From Alistipes sp. (GTDB lineage Bacteria; Bacteroidota; Bacteroidia; Bacteroidales; Rikenellaceae), in the NCBI GenBank assembly GCA_017629985.1, contig JAGBWD010000021.1, forward strand, positions 62,001-126,000: a stretch of 64,000 nt of DNA. The letters run 5' to 3'. Made by a program: the position numbers and the translations under genes. Under the pieces are notes generated by a model that saw only the letters and a list, made by a program, of their open reading frames with translations, had not been told where the DNA came from and ran no database searches. Of the stretch, positions 1 through 10,300 are shown piece after piece. Positions within the stretch are counted from its first letter, which is position 1, and the number at the start of each line of letters is the position of its first letter.

Positions 1-97
1 TCATCTTCTTGATATATGGAAGAAGCCACATACCCTCATCGGCAACTGCTGTAAACGATACTGCAACAAGTGCCAAAAGTGTTAAAAGTTTTCTCAT
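1..97 (-). CDS. S46-family dipeptidyl peptidase (DPP7/DPP11-like), N-terminus only
   Basis: The first 32 codons of a gene that runs off the left edge. They encode a signal peptide (MRKLLTLLALVAVSFTAVA) followed directly by DEGMWLLPYIKKM. A mature start of the form A-D-E/G-G-M-W-L is characteristic of Bacteroidetes S46 serine exopeptidases (DPP7/DPP11), which cleave dipeptides from the N-terminus of oligopeptides in the periplasm. The ATG is at 95-97 on the minus strand, with a TAnnTTTG box 28 bases upstream. The catalytic region is outside the window, so DPP7 and DPP11 specificity cannot be separated. Confidence 0.75.
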   Translation of the reverse strand, partial: MRKLLTLLALVAVSFTAVADEGMWLLPYIKKM

Positions 98-124
98 AAT
101 ATTTAGTCTATTTAGTTTCCCAAG

Positions 125-132
125 CAAATATA
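125..132 (-). promoter_or_regulatory. Bacteroidetes -7 box for the S46 peptidase gene
   Basis: Plus-strand CAAATATA reads TATATTTG on the minus strand, a perfect TAnnTTTG. A CAG at 152-154 (CTG on the minus strand) sits 19 bases upstream in the -33 position. The start codon follows at 97. Confidence 0.55.
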
Positions 133-188
133 CAATAATTATTTGTAATTACAGCGGCTGTAGGAGGTAAGACTTGATATAATACAAA

Positions 189-214
189 AAAAAGCGGAGG
201 TTATTCCGCTTTTT
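189..214 (-). terminator. Intrinsic terminator after the MORN gene
   Basis: Arms AAAAAGCGGA (189-198) and TCCGCTTTTT (205-214) with a 6-base loop. On the minus strand the stem is followed by an uninterrupted T run, 11 bases past the MORN gene stop codon. Confidence 0.8.
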
Positions 215-224
215 AGTTACTCTG

Positions 225-1376
225 TTAATGTCTTATGGTGCGTTTATGCTCACCATTCTTATAGAGCCATGTACGTTTCAACTTATTTTGTATGTAACAA
301 TCCCAGTTGCCCTCGCGTTTGTCGTTCACGTATGAGCCTTTCCATACGCTACCGTCACTGCTGTAGTATGTTGCATGTCCCTCCTTCTTGTCGTTTACGT
401 AGGATGCTACCTCATAATCTCCGTTAGGGAAGAAGTATGTGCCGTTGCCATGTCGGTTATTTCTCTTCCAGTCGCCCTCATACCTCTCGCCATTAACCCA
501 GACCAATGTGCCTTTGCCATCCTTCTTACCTTCGTACCACTCACCATCGTAGTAGTTGCAGTTGTTAGGGTTGTTTGGCGCGTAGGTTATCTTACCTCTA
601 CCCTGGCGATTGTTGTATTGAAACTCTCCCTCATATACGTCGCCATTTGCAAAGTGATATGTGCCATAACCCTCACGTGTGCCATCGTTGAATGTTCCTA
701 CATACCTCTCGCCGCCAACCCACACAAAGGTTCCTGTGCCGTGCATCTTGCCATTGCGCCACTCGCCCTCGTAAAACTTACTACCATTTTGGTTGCCTGT
801 GCCGTAGGTAATCTTTCCTTTGCCATGAGGCATGCCATCCTTGTATTCTCCTAGATACCTATCTCGGCCAAATTTCAACTCGCCATGTATTACGCCTATC
901 GTAGCATTAACATTCAGTAACTCGTTGGCTAGTAGTCGGCAGTTATTCTCCAGCTCCTCGGAAGATGTTGAGGATTGTATATCTGCGGTGCGCTCCACAC
1001 GTGCAGTCTCTACATTTAGAATCTTTGCCGTGATAAATATCGCCGAGTTTCCGATGTCTGCCACCTCCGCAACGAGGATGTAGTCAGCGCCTGTCATCTC
1101 TCCCAACTTTCTGATTTCTAGGTCGCTCACAAGGCCTGTTCTCTGAAACTCATGCTCGCTCATTATCGATGCTATATCCACGCGGTCATAAGCCTCGTAG
1201 CCATGTGTCGAGGATATCATGGTACCCAGCTTGCTGCGCACTATCAGCTTTACGCCATAAGGCACCGACTCCTCCTTATCGACAGTCTCAAGGATTGCGA
1301 TGCGCTTGTTTTGTTGTGCAACTGCCGTGGTGGCAATAGCCAAGGCTAGTAGTAGAAAGATAGTTCTTAATTTCAT
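225..1376 (-). CDS. Secreted protein with CsgG/LpoB-like domain and MORN repeats
   Basis: 383 residues. A signal peptide (about 1-20, ending AVAQ) is followed by a domain of about 130 residues that resembles CsgG/FlgO/LpoB-type periplasmic modules (KRIAILETVDKEE, then ADYILVAEVADIG). From about residue 165 there are eight MORN-type repeats of the form YxGEWxxGxxHGxGTxxW. Repeats 1-3 and 4-6 form a duplicated three-repeat unit (K-I-T-Y, then T-x-V-W-V, then T-Y-x-F). MORN repeats usually mediate lipid or protein binding; the role here is unknown. The stop of panB lies 12 bases before this start, so the two are probably cotranscribed. No enzymatic motif is visible. Confidence 0.8.
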   Translation of the reverse strand: MKLRTIFLLLALAIATTAVAQQNKRIAILETVDKEESVPYGVKLIVRSKLGTMISSTHGYEAYDRVDIASIMSEHEFQRTGLVSDLEIRKLGEMTGADYILVAEVADIGNSAIFITAKILNVETARVERTADIQSSTSSEELENNCRLLANELLNVNATIGVIHGELKFGRDRYLGEYKDGMPHGKGKITYGTGNQNGSKFYEGEWRNGKMHGTGTFVWVGGERYVGTFNDGTREGYGTYHFANGDVYEGEFQYNNRQGRGKITYAPNNPNNCNYYDGEWYEGKKDGKGTLVWVNGERYEGDWKRNNRHGNGTYFFPNGDYEVASYVNDKKEGHATYYSSDGSVWKGSYVNDKREGNWDCYIQNKLKRTWLYKNGEHKRTIRH

Positions 1377-1388
1377 GGCAGATATAGG

Positions 1389-2204
1389 TTAGTATTGCTC
1401 CTTCTCGTTAGGGAAGTCGCGGCTCTTGACATCATCAACATAGTGTCCCACAGCCTCCGAGATAATAGTACCTAGGTCGGCATAGCGGCGTAGGAAGCGT
1501 GGCGAAAAGGCCTGCGTGATGCCCAGCATGTCGTGTGCTACAAGCACCTGACCATCTGTGGCGCCACCAGCACCAATGCCGATAGTGGGGATATGTAACT
1601 CCTTGGATACGCGGCTACCCAGCTCTGCAGGAATCTTCTCCAAAACCACAGCAAAGCAGCCTGCCTCTTCCAAAAGTTTAGCATCGCGCATAAGCTTTGC
1701 GGCCTCGGCCTCATCCTTGGCGCGAACGTTATATGTGCCGAACTTATGTATCGACTGTGGCATAAGACCTAGGTGACCCATAACAGGGATACCTGCCGAG
1801 AGAATACGCTGAATAGACTCCAAAACCTCCTCGCCACCCTCGAGTTTCACGGCATCAGCCTCGGTCTCCTTCATGATGCGAACTGCCGAGTCGAGGGCCA
1901 ATTTAGAGTTGCCCTGGTAGGTACCAAAGGGGAGGTCTACGACAACCAAGGCACGCTCCACGGCGCGGACTACAGACTTGGCGTGGTAGATCATCATATC
2001 GAGAGTGATGGGCAAGGTAGTTTCGAAGCCAGCCATGACATTTGCTGCCGAGTCGCCAACAAGTATCACATCGATACCTGCTTGGTCTACAATCTTTGCC
2101 ATCGAATAGTCATACGAGGTGAGCATGGCAATCTTCTCGCCGCGCTCCTTCATCTCCGTAAGGCGGAGTGTTGTCACCGCTCTTACATTACTTTGTACAG
2201 ACAT
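1389..2204 (-). CDS. panB: 3-methyl-2-oxobutanoate hydroxymethyltransferase
   Basis: 271 residues, the usual PanB length. The enzyme transfers a hydroxymethyl group from 5,10-methylene-tetrahydrofolate to 2-oxoisovalerate to make ketopantoate, the first committed step of pantothenate/CoA synthesis, in the cytoplasm. Family signatures are visible: [19 protein letters not shown] near the N-terminus, the Mg2+-binding [42 protein letters not shown] and [16 protein letters not shown] TAnnTTTG box lies 27 bases upstream. No panC or panD is nearby; instead the gene heads a transcript that continues into the MORN gene. Confidence 0.96.
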   Translation of the reverse strand: MSVQSNVRAVTTLRLTEMKERGEKIAMLTSYDYSMAKIVDQAGIDVILVGDSAANVMAGFETTLPITLDMMIYHAKSVVRAVERALVVVDLPFGTYQGNSKLALDSAVRIMKETEADAVKLEGGEEVLESIQRILSAGIPVMGHLGLMPQSIHKFGTYNVRAKDEAEAAKLMRDAKLLEEAGCFAVVLEKIPAELGSRVSKELHIPTIGIGAGGATDGQVLVAHDMLGITQAFSPRFLRRYADLGTIISEAVGHYVDDVKSRDFPNEKEQY

Positions 2205-2230
2205 AGGTAGTTGTTAATAGTTTATTTTCG

Positions 2231-2238
2231 CAAAGGTA
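2231..2238 (-). promoter_or_regulatory. -7 box upstream of panB
   Basis: CAAAGGTA on the plus strand reads TACCTTTG on the minus strand (TAnnTTTG). No clear -33 TTG is seen at the expected distance. Confidence 0.5.
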
Positions 2239-2279
2239 TAAAAAAAGTTGAATATAGAGCTTTTACCCCTTACGCAAAT

Positions 2280-3014
2280 TTATAGTTGTCCTTGTTTAGC
2301 CATCTCAAAAAGCCTCTTTAGGCCATGCTTCTCGCGCTCCGCAAGCATATACCTAAAGCCATCGCCATAGATAGGGTCGGGGCTTTCGACCATACTCTTC
2401 TTGAAGAATGACACCTTCAACGAGTTCATATCCTCATAAATCATATAGGCTCCCATGTTACACAAACCCTCACACTTCATTGGCGGAAGCTTGATGCCAT
2501 TCTCATTTTGCCAAATATGGAGAATCTCATGTGCAAGTGTTGCTGCAAACTCAACTCTGGTGAGGTAGGAGAGCATATATACCTGATGCTCTAGTCTTGC
2601 TTTGGTGTTAAATATAGGGCCAAAGCCTCCACTAAACGAGCGTGTTAGGGTGATTCCCTTGTTCATGAGGTTTACAGGTTGCTGACGTATCTCGGCCATC
2701 CTCTCGGGTGATACTATCTCAATATTCACGCTGTCGAGGTTCTTGTCGGAAAACTCCACGCCTACCTCCAAGAATTTGCGAAGAATATACTTCTTTAGTC
2801 GCTCGGCCTCCTCTATATCCATTACAACGCTCGACATACATACGCCACACAATGCACGGCCATCACCGGTGCTATCCGTAGGCACCATATATTGGCCACA
2901 CGATGCACAGCGAGCCACCTCGTTATTGGTAACGTGGATGGCACATACCTTATTCCCCCAGTGGTCGTAGTAGTATTGGCCACATATCGGGCAACCACAA
3001 ATAACGCACTTCAT
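2280..3014 (-). CDS. DA1-like zinc metallopeptidase with zinc-ribbon/LIM-like N-terminus
   Basis: 244 residues without a signal peptide, so probably cytoplasmic. The N-terminus has paired metal-binding motifs: C8-x2-C11 with C24-x2-H27, and C36-x2-C39 with C56-x2-C59, like a LIM or double zinc ribbon. The C-terminal half carries H162-E163-x2-H166 and a downstream CEGLCNMGAYM with E182 as the likely third zinc ligand. This spacing and the E-G-x-C-x-x-x-A-x-M pattern match the DA1-like peptidase domain, best known from ubiquitin-activated plant DA1 proteins. The bacterial substrate is unknown. It is monocistronic between panB and the GH2 gene. Assignment rests on motifs only. Confidence 0.75.
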   Translation of the reverse strand: MKCVICGCPICGQYYYDHWGNKVCAIHVTNNEVARCASCGQYMVPTDSTGDGRALCGVCMSSVVMDIEEAERLKKYILRKFLEVGVEFSDKNLDSVNIEIVSPERMAEIRQQPVNLMNKGITLTRSFSGGFGPIFNTKARLEHQVYMLSYLTRVEFAATLAHEILHIWQNENGIKLPPMKCEGLCNMGAYMIYEDMNSLKVSFFKKSMVESPDPIYGDGFRYMLAEREKHGLKRLFEMAKQGQL

Positions 3015-3048
3015 CTTTATCTCAAATAGTTGTGATTATCTTATTAGG

Positions 3049-3056
3049 CAAAGTTA
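3049..3056 (-). promoter_or_regulatory. -7 box of the DA1-like gene
   Basis: CAAAGTTA reads TAACTTTG on the minus strand. A CAT (ATG on the minus strand) lies 19 bases further upstream at 3076-3078, one mismatch from the -33 TTG. Confidence 0.5.
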
Positions 3057-3160
3057 GTAAATTTATTTCTATTGACATATTTTTTTTGAGCTAAATAGCA
3101 AAAAATATAGCCGTTATGGAGCTGCAATTTCAATTTGTAGGTGGTAAATTCACTCTGCGA

Positions 3161-3192
3161 TTTGCCAATGTGATTATAAAATTGTATTTTTG
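3161..3192 (+). promoter_or_regulatory. Promoter of the GH2-rmuC operon
   Basis: TTTG at 3161-3164 and TATTTTTG at 3185-3192 are separated by 20 bases, matching the Bacteroidetes -33/-7 pattern. The ATG is at 3224. Confidence 0.65.
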
Positions 3193-3223
3193 TCCTTAAC
3201 GAAAGAGAAAAACTGAAAAATAT

Positions 3224-5728
3224 ATGAAGAGAGCGTTTTTATGTTTTGCGACTATTTTTATGCTGACGGCAGCTGTTGCGCAGGAGCTTCGCACGGAGAG
3301 CCTTCTGGAGTATGGTTGGCGTTTCACACGCGAGGATAGCGCGGAGTTTAGTCGTGTGGGATATGACGATAGCGCGTGGCAGCAGGTTGTAGTGCCTCAC
3401 GACTGGGCGATATATGGCCCATTTAGCATTCACAACGACCGTCAGAATGTTGCTATCACGCAGGATGGTCAGAAGGAGGCTATGGAGCATGCAGGACGTA
3501 CGGGAGGTCTTCCCTTTGTAGGCGTAGGCTGGTACCGCCTCGATTTCGAGGTGCCATCGTTCGAGAGTGGTAAGCGTGCCACGATAATCTTTGATGGCGC
3601 GATGAGCCACGCCAGGGTCTATGTAAATGGCTCGGAGGTGGGCTTCTGGCCCTATGGATACAACTCCTTCCACTTCGATATCACCGACTTCATAAAGGCG
3701 GGTGAGGTAAATGAGTTGGCGGTGCGTCTTGAGAATTTGCCAGAGTCCTCACGTTGGTATCCTGGTGCGGGTATATATCGCAATGTGCATATCGTTGTTA
3801 CAGAGGATATTCACGTTCCTGTGTGGGGTACACATCTTACAACACCTCGTGTCTCGGATAGCTTGGCACGTGTGGAGCTTAAGACCAAGGTTGAAGGGGT
3901 TAATGAGGCTAATAGAGAGCAACTACGTATTGTGACAACGATATTTGATGATAAGGGTAGCTCGGTGGCTGCCGCAGAGGGTAGGTTAAGCAAATACCTC
4001 GATAATACCTTCGAGCAGTCGTTCGATGTTGTAAATCCAAGATTATGGTCTGTAGATACGCCGATACTCTATACAGCAACCTCTTCGATATACCTTGGCG
4101 AAGAGCTTAAGGATGAGTATACTACACGCTTTGGTATACGAACTATTGAGATTATCCCCGACAAGGGAATGTTTATCAATGGCGTAGCTACAAAGTTTAA
4201 GGGCGTATGTAATCATCACGACCTAGGCCCTCTAGGAGCCGCCGTGAATGATGCTGCGATACGCCGTCAGATACGTATCCTTAAGGATATGGGTTGTAAC
4301 GCTATCCGCACATCACACAATATGCCAGCCCCAGAACTTGTTAGGGCGTGTGACGAGATGGGTATGATGCTCATGCCCGAGAGCTTTGATGAGTGGCGTA
4401 CCCCAAAGCTTGCCAATGGCTATCATAAATATTTTGATGAGTGGGCGGAGCGCGACCTTGTAAATCTTATCCACCACTACCGTAATAACCCTAGTGTTGT
4501 GATGTGGTGTATAGGTAACGAGGTTCCTGACCAGGGAGATGTTATTTGGGGTGCAAAGCTCTCGCGATATCTGCAAGATATATGTCATCGTGAGGATCCT
4601 ACACGTCCTGTGACGCAGGGTATGGATCAGCCTGATAATGTGGTTATTAAGACAAATATGGCCGCTATGATGGATGTCGCAGGCTTCAACTATCGTCCTC
4701 ATCGTTATGCGGAGAACTACCTACGTCTGCCACAGCAGATTATCCTAGGTTCCGAGACTGCATCAACGATTAGTAGCCGTGGTGTTTACAAGTTCCCTGT
4801 GGAGCGCCGCTCGATGCCAAAATATGAGGATCATCAGACATCTTCGTATGATGTGGAGCATTGTGGCTGGTCAAATCTCCCCGAGGATGATTGGATATGG
4901 CACGATGATTTTGAGTGGGGTATAGGCGAGTTTGTATGGACAGGCTTTGACTACCTCGGTGAGCCAACACCCTATTATAGCGATTGGCCTAGCCATTCGT
5001 CGCTCTTTGGTATTGTAGACCTCGCAGGATTGCCCAAAGATCGTTACTATCTCTATCGTAGCCACTGGAATAGCGATGTTGAGACGCTCCATATCCTCCC
5101 TCATTGGAATTGGGAGGGCCGCGAGGGTGAGGTGACCCCAATCTTTGTATACACCAACTATCCTAGTGCCGAGCTATTTATAAATGGAGTTAGTCAGGGC
5201 GTGCGTACCAAGGATATGAGCATCACCGCAGAGGGTACCATGGAGGAGCAGGAGAGTGCAACCTCGTTTAGACGTCAGCAACGCTACCGCCTAATGTGGA
5301 TGGATACCAAATATGAGCCAGGAGTAGTAAAGGTTGTTGCCTATGATAAGGATGGTAATGCCGTGGCAGAGAGCGAGATGCGTACTGCAGGCAAGCCTCA
5401 TCATATAGAGCTTGTTGCTGACCGTAGCACCATAAAGGCAGATGGCCGCGACCTCTCATTTATCACGGTTCGTGTGGTGGATAAGGATGGTAATCTATGT
5501 CCTAATGCGCAACATCTTATAGAGTATAGTGTCAAGGGCGAGGGTCACTATCGTGCAGGTGCAAATGGCAATCCTGTATCGTTGGAGCTGTTCCATGAGC
5601 CACGCATGAAGCTCTTCAATGGTATGATGACAGCCATAGTGCAGAGTAGTAAGTGCCCAGGTGAGATAACTCTAACGGCAAAAACAAAGGGTCTTAAGTC
5701 GGCGAAAATAGTTATTAAAACAGAGTAA
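3224..5728 (+). CDS. Glycoside hydrolase family 2 protein, beta-galactosidase-like
   Basis: 834 residues with a signal peptide (about 1-19, ending AVAQE). Domain order: jelly-roll sugar-binding domain (about 25-200, WRFTRED, VVVPHDWAI, WYRLDFEVP), Ig-like domain (about 205-305), TIM barrel (about 310-600) and C-terminal beta domains of the DUF4982/GH2-C5 type. The acid/base residue is E433 in WCIGNEVPDQ and the nucleophile is E511 in LGSETAST. Such enzymes remove terminal beta-galactosides or beta-glucuronides in the periplasm; the exact substrate cannot be read from the sequence. Its TAA stop is directly followed by the rmuC ATG with no spacer. Confidence 0.9.
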   Translation: MKRAFLCFATIFMLTAAVAQELRTESLLEYGWRFTREDSAEFSRVGYDDSAWQQVVVPHDWAIYGPFSIHNDRQNVAITQDGQKEAMEHAGRTGGLPFVGVGWYRLDFEVPSFESGKRATIIFDGAMSHARVYVNGSEVGFWPYGYNSFHFDITDFIKAGEVNELAVRLENLPESSRWYPGAGIYRNVHIVVTEDIHVPVWGTHLTTPRVSDSLARVELKTKVEGVNEANREQLRIVTTIFDDKGSSVAAAEGRLSKYLDNTFEQSFDVVNPRLWSVDTPILYTATSSIYLGEELKDEYTTRFGIRTIEIIPDKGMFINGVATKFKGVCNHHDLGPLGAAVNDAAIRRQIRILKDMGCNAIRTSHNMPAPELVRACDEMGMMLMPESFDEWRTPKLANGYHKYFDEWAERDLVNLIHHYRNNPSVVMWCIGNEVPDQGDVIWGAKLSRYLQDICHREDPTRPVTQGMDQPDNVVIKTNMAAMMDVAGFNYRPHRYAENYLRLPQQIILGSETASTISSRGVYKFPVERRSMPKYEDHQTSSYDVEHCGWSNLPEDDWIWHDDFEWGIGEFVWTGFDYLGEPTPYYSDWPSHSSLFGIVDLAGLPKDRYYLYRSHWNSDVETLHILPHWNWEGREGEVTPIFVYTNYPSAELFINGVSQGVRTKDMSITAEGTMEEQESATSFRRQQRYRLMWMDTKYEPGVVKVVAYDKDGNAVAESEMRTAGKPHHIELVADRSTIKADGRDLSFITVRVVDKDGNLCPNAQHLIEYSVKGEGHYRAGANGNPVSLELFHEPRMKLFNGMMTAIVQSSKCPGEITLTAKTKGLKSAKIVIKTE

Positions 5729-7315
5729 ATGGTAGAGATTATAATAATATCTATTGCCGTATGGCTACTGATAGTCGTAGCGGTAGTTGTAGTGCGAAAG
5801 CTCTCCTTGGCTAATGCCCGAGAGGAGACTCTCCAGCGTGAGAATGAGGAGTTGAAGCGTGCTGTGGAGCAGTGTAACGCCAAGGTAGAGGGTTTTGTAA
5901 AGGAAATCAGCCGTCTGGAGGCCGAATGTGGTGTGGAGCGTGAGAGGGTGGAAAACCTACGTGGACAGCTAGATAGCTCCCAAGAGCAACTCTGTGCCAC
6001 AAAGCAGGAGGCACAGCAGAGACTAGAGGCTCGCGAGAAGGAGCTAAATGCCTTCTTTAATAAGCAGTTAGCAGATTTAGAAAAGCGCTACGAGGAGATT
6101 CTTGCCGAGGTGCGCGAGACAAATAGAAGGCAGGTGGAGAGTCAGATGAAGCTCATACAGGAGCAGATGCAGGCTACCTCGGAGCGTGTGCTAAAGTCGC
6201 GACAGGAGGAGCTTGATGCACGCAACGCCGAGAGTGTGACACGCATTGTAGACCCACTCCGTGATAGCCTGAAGCGCATGACCGAGGCGTTGGACATCAC
6301 CAAGCGCGAGCATAGCGAGAGTATGACGCGTCTGGATGCTACCATACAGGAGAACCTGCGCAATAGTCGCGAGCTGGGTCTTACGGCCGAGCGTCTGGCA
6401 AATGCCCTTACCGGAGAGGTAAAGGTGCAGGGTAACTTTGGTGAGATGTGCCTGCGCAAACTCCTTGACGACCTAGGACTTAAGGAGCATATTCACTATA
6501 CTACGCAGAGCGCGCTTCGAGATAAGTATGGAAAGAAGATAAAGAGCGATGAGGATAAGGGTCTTATCCCCGACTTTATACTTCACTTCCCTAATAATCG
6601 CGATGTTATCGTAGACTCCAAGGTGGTTATTACGGATTATGAGCGATATATGAATGCAACGACACCCGAGGAGAAGTCGAAGTGGTTGGCGGCGCATATC
6701 AAGGCCATAAGGGCGCAGGTGGATCTCCTCGCGGGTAAAGATTATAGCCAGTACCTCGACTCCAACTATGCAAAGCTCAACTTTGTGATAATGTATGTGT
6801 TCCACGAGTCGGCACTCAACCTTGCGCTGATGAACGACACAGGACTTTGGAACTACGCTTATAAGAAGAGGGTGCTTATCATGGGCCCACAAACTATGCA
6901 CATGAATCTTCGAGTTCTAGAGCTTATGTGGGGACAGATGACGCAGCTAGCCAAGCAGCAGGAGATTATCACCCAAGCACAACTTATTATTGAGCGTACG
7001 CAGCTCTTTGCTGCACGTCTTGAGGCTACGGAGAAGCACATGAAGGATGTCATGAAGGATTTTATGGCTCTCAAGGTTAGCACGGCGGAGAAGGGTAAGA
7101 GCATCATTACCCCCGCCAAGAAGCTGATAAGCCTTGGCGCACAGCAGAATAGTAGCAAAAATAAGGTAGACCTGACGCAGATATTTGTGGAGGATGACGA
7201 GGAGTTGCTACTCGATAGAGAGTTTATGGATGAGGAGGTGGCTCAAGATGAGGAGCAGTTGGGGGTATCGAATGAGGATGGCGAGAGTGACACCATGGGT
7301 GAGCAGATAGAGTAG
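5729..7315 (+). CDS. rmuC: DNA recombination protein RmuC
   Basis: 528 residues. An N-terminal membrane anchor (about 4-22, IIIISIAVWLLIVVAVVVV) is followed by a long coiled coil (about 25-205) and the RmuC domain (about 215-440). The RmuC domain includes VKVQGNFGEMCLRKLL, DFILHFPNNRDVIVDSKV (PD-(D/E)xK-like core) and the basic MGPQTMHMNLRV. RmuC limits inversions at short inverted repeats and is a predicted nuclease. The C-terminal tail (about 485-528) is very acidic. The ATG abuts the stop codon of the glycosidase, so translation is probably coupled although the functions are unrelated. Confidence 0.93.
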   Translation: MVEIIIISIAVWLLIVVAVVVVRKLSLANAREETLQRENEELKRAVEQCNAKVEGFVKEISRLEAECGVERERVENLRGQLDSSQEQLCATKQEAQQRLEAREKELNAFFNKQLADLEKRYEEILAEVRETNRRQVESQMKLIQEQMQATSERVLKSRQEELDARNAESVTRIVDPLRDSLKRMTEALDITKREHSESMTRLDATIQENLRNSRELGLTAERLANALTGEVKVQGNFGEMCLRKLLDDLGLKEHIHYTTQSALRDKYGKKIKSDEDKGLIPDFILHFPNNRDVIVDSKVVITDYERYMNATTPEEKSKWLAAHIKAIRAQVDLLAGKDYSQYLDSNYAKLNFVIMYVFHESALNLALMNDTGLWNYAYKKRVLIMGPQTMHMNLRVLELMWGQMTQLAKQQEIITQAQLIIERTQLFAARLEATEKHMKDVMKDFMALKVSTAEKGKSIITPAKKLISLGAQQNSSKNKVDLTQIFVEDDEELLLDREFMDEEVAQDEEQLGVSNEDGESDTMGEQIE

Positions 7316-7346
7316 AGCTACTTCTATGTATTATCTTCTTTTAACT

Positions 7347-7382
7347 AAAAATCCTACCCAAATAGTTTGGGTAGGATTTTTT
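7347..7382. terminator. Bidirectional terminator between rmuC and the TonB receptor gene
   Basis: A 16-bp stem (7347-7362 with 7366-7381) with loop TAG, A-rich on the left and T-rich on the right. It can end both the plus-strand rmuC transcript and the convergent receptor transcript. Confidence 0.9.
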
Positions 7383-7398
7383 AGTGTTGGTGTGATAG

Positions 7399-10300
7399 CT
7401 AGAATACCACGCGAAGTCCAATCTGCATGTGCCAGCGCGAGGCAATCTCATCAACCGTAGAGTCGGCACCTGTGAACTTATAAACAGGCTCATATCCTCC
7501 CTCTACCTCCTTAAGCTCTGTGATTGTCACAGGCGACAGCGACCAGTTTGAGGTGCGGTGTACAAGACCCCATGAGCGAGAGATGAGGTTAGAGAGGTTA
7601 AGGATGTCTAGTGATAGCTCCACACGGCGGTCACTCTTCTTGTCGAAGTAGAACGACTGTGCGATGTGAAGGTCTAGGCGATGCACAAATGGCAGTGAGT
7701 GTGAGTTACGCTCTGCAAACTTGCCACGATTGGCACGTAGATATTTATCACCCTTGATGTAGCTGTTGAAGGCTGCCGCAGAGCTGTCATCTGCCCATGA
7801 GATGTTGGCCATCTCTGCCTCTGTAGGGATATACATCAAGGTATTACCCTTGTACGTATCTCCGTTTATATCCTTGCTATTAGCGTATGTGAGGGAGTAG
7901 TGGTCTCCGGAGTGTCCGTTGTAGAGAAGCATCACATTGGTACCAAAAAGACCATATCTGCGTGTGTATGATATAGAGGCTACCACCTTGTGTGGATACT
8001 CATATATAGAGTTGCTCAACACAGGGCTATTGCTATTTGCGGCATAGGTGCGACCCCAGTTTGAAGATGATTGTGCAGATACACCATCGTTAATGCTCTT
8101 TGACTGTGAGTATGTATATGCCGAGGTGAGATGCAACCCCTCCAACGCACCCGAGAAGTCATACTCTAGGCGTGCTGTGGTAGACCATGAGTAGCCCTTA
8201 TTGGTATTTCCTAGGCGATATACCGCCGAGAAGTAGATATCCTTTAGCTCGCCGCTCTTTGGGTCTGGATATTTTGACGATGTGGTTGTTGTGTAGTAGG
8301 TTGTTGATGCTGTGGATTTCTCGCCACCAACAAATAGTCTCTTGCCATTATCCTCTGCCACGAGGTTCTCAACGAAAATGTTGTTAATACCCTTTGTGAA
8401 ATCGGCCTCTATGCCCACTAAAAGGCCTCCTAGGCGATACTCTGCACCTATCGCGGTGCGGAATACTTGTGGATAGCGGAAGTCATCAGCAACAACATCT
8501 ATTGCTGGGTTGCTAGCCGTTCCTACTGCCTCATTGGGGTTTAGTGTGAAGTCTGGCGTGTTATCAACACCATTTACCGTTACGCTCATCGAGCGCATAC
8601 CATTATTTTGGTAGCAGTTGGCGAGCCAGACAAAGGGTATACGACCGGTATATATACCAGCACTAGCACGCAACTTTAGCGATTTTGTGGGGTTTAGCTC
8701 CACGCCGATACGTGGTGATAGTAGTATCTGTACTCGTGGAATATTACCCACGCTGATATCATACTTACGTGCAAAGACACTACTATTAAAGTTGCTATTT
8801 ACCCCTGGGCGGTCAAACATTACAGGGATATCAGCACGTAGTCCAAATGTCACACGTCCTAGCTCACGTATCGAAATTTCATCCTGTGCATAGAGCGAGA
8901 ACTGACCTGTTGTCATTGGTGGGTTCGGCTTGCCATCGGCGAAGAAGCCATACTGGTATCTCGATGCGTTATCTGCAAGGAAGTCCTCCATAGATGAGTA
9001 TGAGTATGTTCCTCGGGCATTGGCCATATATAGATTGTCGGCACGATATATCTCATTAGAGGTACCAATCGTAATCTCATGATTACCACGCCATAATGTT
9101 ACATCATCGTTGAAGATGAACACATCCTGCTTCAACATATTTTTACCCGAATAGGGGCTAGTACCTATTGTTGCAGAGCCGTTTTCGCGCTCTCCAAGGC
9201 CGCTGATAATCATCGCAGGAAGACTCTTGGGCGTTGTACGTCCATCCTGCTGATAGGTATATCCTACACGTAGGTCGTTTGAGCCACCCTTGAACGAAGA
9301 GTTTAGTTCCGCAACAACGGAGTGTGTGCGGCTGATGTTTGTATACTCCGCGCCTGTGAAGTAGAATGCCTGTGCCGAGTTTGATGAGGCATCGGCGTCA
9401 GCATGGAGCATGTTGTAGCGCAACGACAGATGGTTATTGTTGTTGATGTTCCAGTCGAGACGTGCTACAGCAGAGCCAGTTAGCGCCAATATGTTGCTCT
9501 CGCCATATCCGCCGCCGTCATATCCTGTGAGGTCTTTGTAGCGCTGCGATATGGTCTCTGCCTCGTCAAGAGTTAGCGCTGAGGCGTTGCTTCCAGGGTA
9601 GTTTGTCGAAGGTGTGCTGTTGCGATAGAACTCTCCAGCAACAAAGAAGAAGAGCTTGTTTTTTACAATCGGGCCACCCAGCGTTACACCCACAATATTT
9701 GTTAGCTGCTTTGATAGTGGGGTGCGGTTTTTAATATCCTTGCCGGGTGTGGTGCCCCAGAACTTCTCATTATTAAAATAGGTGTACGCCGAGCCTTTAA
9801 ACTCGTTATCTCCCGAACGTGTAACAGCCTTTATAGCGCCGCCCGTAAAGCCACTTTCTCTGATATCAACCGTTGATGTAGAGATAGTTACATCGCCAAG
9901 CGCATCAATAGGTATAGGGTTGGCGTTTGTAAGCGAGCCTGTCATGCCTGTTGTGCCAAGACCATAGATGTCGGCAGAGGATGTGCCATCGATAGTGAAT
10001 GAGTTGTAGCGTGTACTTTGACCTCCGAGGATTATACCTCCCGAGGCTGGAGATACCGATGATGAGAGGAGGTTTGTAAGGTCATAAATAGAGCGATCTA
10101 TCGAGGGAATACTCTCCATCTCTTCGCGGCTAAATGTTGTCCCGTTTTTCCACTCTGGGAGAGCAATCACCACAACATCATCAACCGCTACGGGTGACTC
10201 TATAAGCGAAGCATTTATTACCTCACTGTTATCTAGATGTAGCGTTAAATCATTGAAAACAACGCTGTTATAGCCAATGTATGATATTGTTACTGTGTAG

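Noticed and set aside
375..854. Long plus-strand open frame opposite the MORN gene
   Set aside because: It is a reverse-strand shadow of the repeats, with low-complexity hydrophobic composition and no start signals.
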